A stretch of DNA of 15,269 nucleotides from CALALP01 sp041855735 (GTDB lineage Bacteria; Bacillota; Clostridia; Lachnospirales; Lachnospiraceae): positions 1-15,269 of the forward strand of contig JBHAEV010000062.1 in NCBI GenBank assembly GCA_041855735.1. Reading direction: 5' to 3'. The notes under the pieces were generated by a model, which saw only the letters and a list, made by a program, of their open reading frames with translations, ran no database searches and had not been told where the DNA came from. Below are positions 13,842 through 15,269 of this stretch, piece by piece; position 1 is the first letter of the stretch; the number at the start of each line of letters is the position of its first letter. The translations under genes and the position numbers were made by a program.

Positions 13842-13851
13842 ATGCTATACT
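13823..13851 (+). promoter_or_regulatory. Promoter nested in the terminator hairpin, for the membrane-protein pair
   Basis: TTGCAT (13823-13828), in the loop and 3' arm of the hairpin, lies 17 bases before TATACT (13846-13851), which is preceded by TGC and so forms an extended -10. Transcription would begin near 13857, giving a leader of about 54 bases before the ATG at 13911. Confidence 0.65.
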
Positions 13852-13910
13852 GATAGTGGATTTTTGTGTATTATTTAAACAATCGAAAGGCTTGTTTTGG
13901 TGATAACAAC

Positions 13911-14357
13911 ATGTTAAATGAAGATAAGATAAAATTGATGACCGAGTTGAGCTTATACGAAAAAAAACGGAAAAAGAGTGTGTTTGCGGCGGAAAGTTAT
14001 TTCAAGAACGATTATATTTCCAAATATTTATTGCTCGGTTTTTTTAAATACACGGTCAGTTTTTTGCTTCTGATCCTTTTGTACTTTGTGTTTCGCTTTG
14101 ATGTATTGATGGGAATTATCCGGATTAACGAAGTTGTGATGCTGATTGTGAATACCGTGATTGCATATGTGGTCGGTTTGCCGGTATATGAAATCATCAC
14201 CTATTTTGTATGGGCGGGCAAATACGATCATTCAAGGAAAACACATGACGAATATATTTACAAATTGCGGACACTGAAAAAAAGATACGATTTTCAATCC
14301 AAGTCGAAAGAAATTTCCAAGGAGGTCACCGGCAATGACGAATCTGTTGGTTTTTAA
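13911..14357 (+). CDS. Small membrane protein of unknown function with two transmembrane helices
   Basis: From the ATG at 13911 the product is 148 residues. A charged N-terminal segment (1-38, rich in Lys and Glu) precedes hydrophobic helices at about 40-62 and 74-100, and a basic C-terminal tail (103-140) is probably helical. With both ends charged and two helices, both termini are likely cytoplasmic. An in-frame GTG at 13866 exists, but it lies only about 9 bases from the predicted start point and has no ribosome site, whereas GGTGAT (13899-13904) precedes the ATG. The 3' end overlaps the next gene by 23 bases in another frame, so the two are co-translated and probably act together. I do not recognise a named family. 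Confidence 0.7.
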   Translation: MLNEDKIKLMTELSLYEKKRKKSVFAAESYFKNDYISKYLLLGFFKYTVSFLLLILLYFVFRFDVLMGIIRINEVVMLIVNTVIAYVVGLPVYEIITYFVWAGKYDHSRKTHDEYIYKLRTLKKRYDFQSKSKEISKEVTGNDESVGF

Positions 14358-15269
14358 AGATAAACTGAAGGCATATTACGGGAAGTACGGGACATATGCG
14401 ATTGCCTTTTCCAAATTTTTTCTGGTGTATGTTGCCGCCGTCTTCCTGAACACCTATCTCGGTTTTATGGATGATCTGAATACGCCCTTCGTTCCGCTTC
14501 TGGTCGCCTTGATATGTGCTTTCATCCCTTTTTCCGCAATCAGTGCGGTCCTGGCGGTGTATATGATCATGCATGTGTCACAGGTTTCCGTTGAGATGTC
14601 CGTTTTGCTGGTTGTCGTAATTGTCGTGATTTCGCTTTTGTATTACGGATTTCAACCCGGGGACAGTATATTGCTGACGATTGTTCCGCTCTTGTTTTTT
14701 TTACGCATTCCGTATGTGCTGCCTTTGATTTTGGGGCTGTCCGGAAGTCTGCTCTCCATTATTCCGGTTTCCGCCGGGATTGTGATTTATTACATCATAC
14801 TGTATATCAATTTAAATACGGGTGTGCTGTCCGGTGAAACGGGAGTCGATGCGGTGACGAAATACACGTCGATTATCAATGCATCCTTATCGAATGAGAT
14901 GATGCTGGTGTTTATCATGGCATTTGCCGTCACACTGATTGCGGTTAATATTATCCGCCGGCTTTCCATTCTGTACGCATGGTATATTGCGATCGGAGTC
15001 GGAGTTTTGGCATTGTTTATTTCGATGTTTGTCGGGGAGTATATCTTCCATGTGTCCGTTCCGGTTCCCGGTCTTGTAATCGGCGTTTTGATCAGCGGAA
15101 TGATGGCGGCAATTTATACTTTTTTTGCGTTTTCCGTGGATTATACGAGAATCGAAACGACCGTTTTTGAAGATGACGACTATGTGTACTATGTGAAGGC
15201 GGTTCCGAAAGTCAGCGTTTCCGCGCCCGAGCTTTCGGTGAAGGTTTTCGGTGCGGATGCGGTGAAATC
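14335..15269 (+). CDS. Large polytopic membrane protein of unknown function, 3' end outside window
   Basis: The frame opens at the ATG at 14335, with AAGGAGG at 14319-14325 (nine bases away), and stays open for 311 codons to the window edge. About ten hydrophobic segments are seen in residues 20-280, often in closely paired hairpins, for example around YAIAFSKFFLVYVAAVFLN, LLVVVIVVISLLYYGF, and VPGLVIGVLISGMMAAIYTF. After the last helix comes an acidic-to-aromatic motif (EDDDYVYYVKAVPKVSVSAPE near 282-302) that begins a cytoplasmic tail cut by the window. From memory, Lachnospiraceae have conserved unnamed membrane proteins with a similar tail, but I cannot attach a function. It shares an operon with the two-helix protein just upstream. 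Confidence 0.72.
   Translation, partial: MTNLLVFKDKLKAYYGKYGTYAIAFSKFFLVYVAAVFLNTYLGFMDDLNTPFVPLLVALICAFIPFSAISAVLAVYMIMHVSQVSVEMSVLLVVVIVVISLLYYGFQPGDSILLTIVPLLFFLRIPYVLPLILGLSGSLLSIIPVSAGIVIYYIILYINLNTGVLSGETGVDAVTKYTSIINASLSNEMMLVFIMAFAVTLIAVNIIRRLSILYAWYIAIGVGVLALFISMFVGEYIFHVSVPVPGLVIGVLISGMMAAIYTFFAFSVDYTRIETTVFEDDDYVYYVKAVPKVSVSAPELSVKVFGADAVK

Noticed and set aside
13866..13910. GTG start adding 15 residues to the two-helix membrane protein
   Set aside because: It lies only about 9 bases from the predicted transcription start with no ribosome site; the ATG at 13911 has GGTGAT before it.

Overview
The window looks like chromosomal DNA from a low-to-mid GC Firmicute, most likely a Clostridia member of the Lachnospiraceae type. 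The basis is strong AGGAGG-like ribosome sites, TTGACA/TATAAT-type promoters, U-tract terminators, a CvfB-type S1 protein, a YitT-family protein, a bacterial acyl-ACP thioesterase, and a closing pair of membrane proteins that resemble conserved Lachnospiraceae hypotheticals. This placement is inference from gene style, not from a marker gene. All supported genes lie on the + strand. No mobile element, CRISPR array or rRNA was seen.

Layout: (1) 2-715, end of a YdcF/DUF218 membrane protein. (2) 881-1025, a self-contained tRNA-Gln(CUG) unit with a consensus promoter and its own terminator. (3) 1176-1967, a secreted lipoprotein of unknown function with a Ser-rich linker, followed by a terminator. 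(4) 2153-6116, a four-gene cluster: a solute-binding-like protein with no signal peptide and an N-terminal DUF1858-like domain; a HypB/UreG-like P-loop GTPase with CxxC motifs; an ABC ATPase with no permease; and a Crp/Fnr regulator, closed by a strong terminator. (5) 6265-8678, a tight trio of acyl-ACP thioesterase, cvfB and a YitT-family membrane protein. (6) 8834-11201, a PucR/CdaR-type regulator and a CtpA-like S41 protease, then a terminator. (7) 11447-13705, a complete polar amino acid ABC importer (binding lipoprotein, permease, ATPase), then a terminator. (8) 13911 to the end, a two-helix membrane protein and a large polytopic membrane protein cut by the window edge.

The most interesting part is 2075-6116. 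Its genes carry pieces of an importer (binding protein and ATPase) but no membrane component, and the binding protein looks cytoplasmic. A metallochaperone-like GTPase sits between them. Inverted repeats with the same half-site (TGTTA/TAACA) lie at the putative promoters in front of the first gene and in front of the GTPase gene, and the last gene encodes a Crp/Fnr factor that could bind them. The coherent reading is a regulated, redox- or metal-linked cytoplasmic system, possibly for handling or delivering a metal or cofactor. That function is inference; I know of no described pathway with exactly this set.

Elsewhere the genes are mostly housekeeping or nutrient uptake. Terminators are clear after the tRNA, the lipoprotein, the Crp gene, the protease and the amino acid importer. 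Two promoters appear to be packed against, or inside, the preceding terminator hairpin (6185-6235 and 13808-13851).
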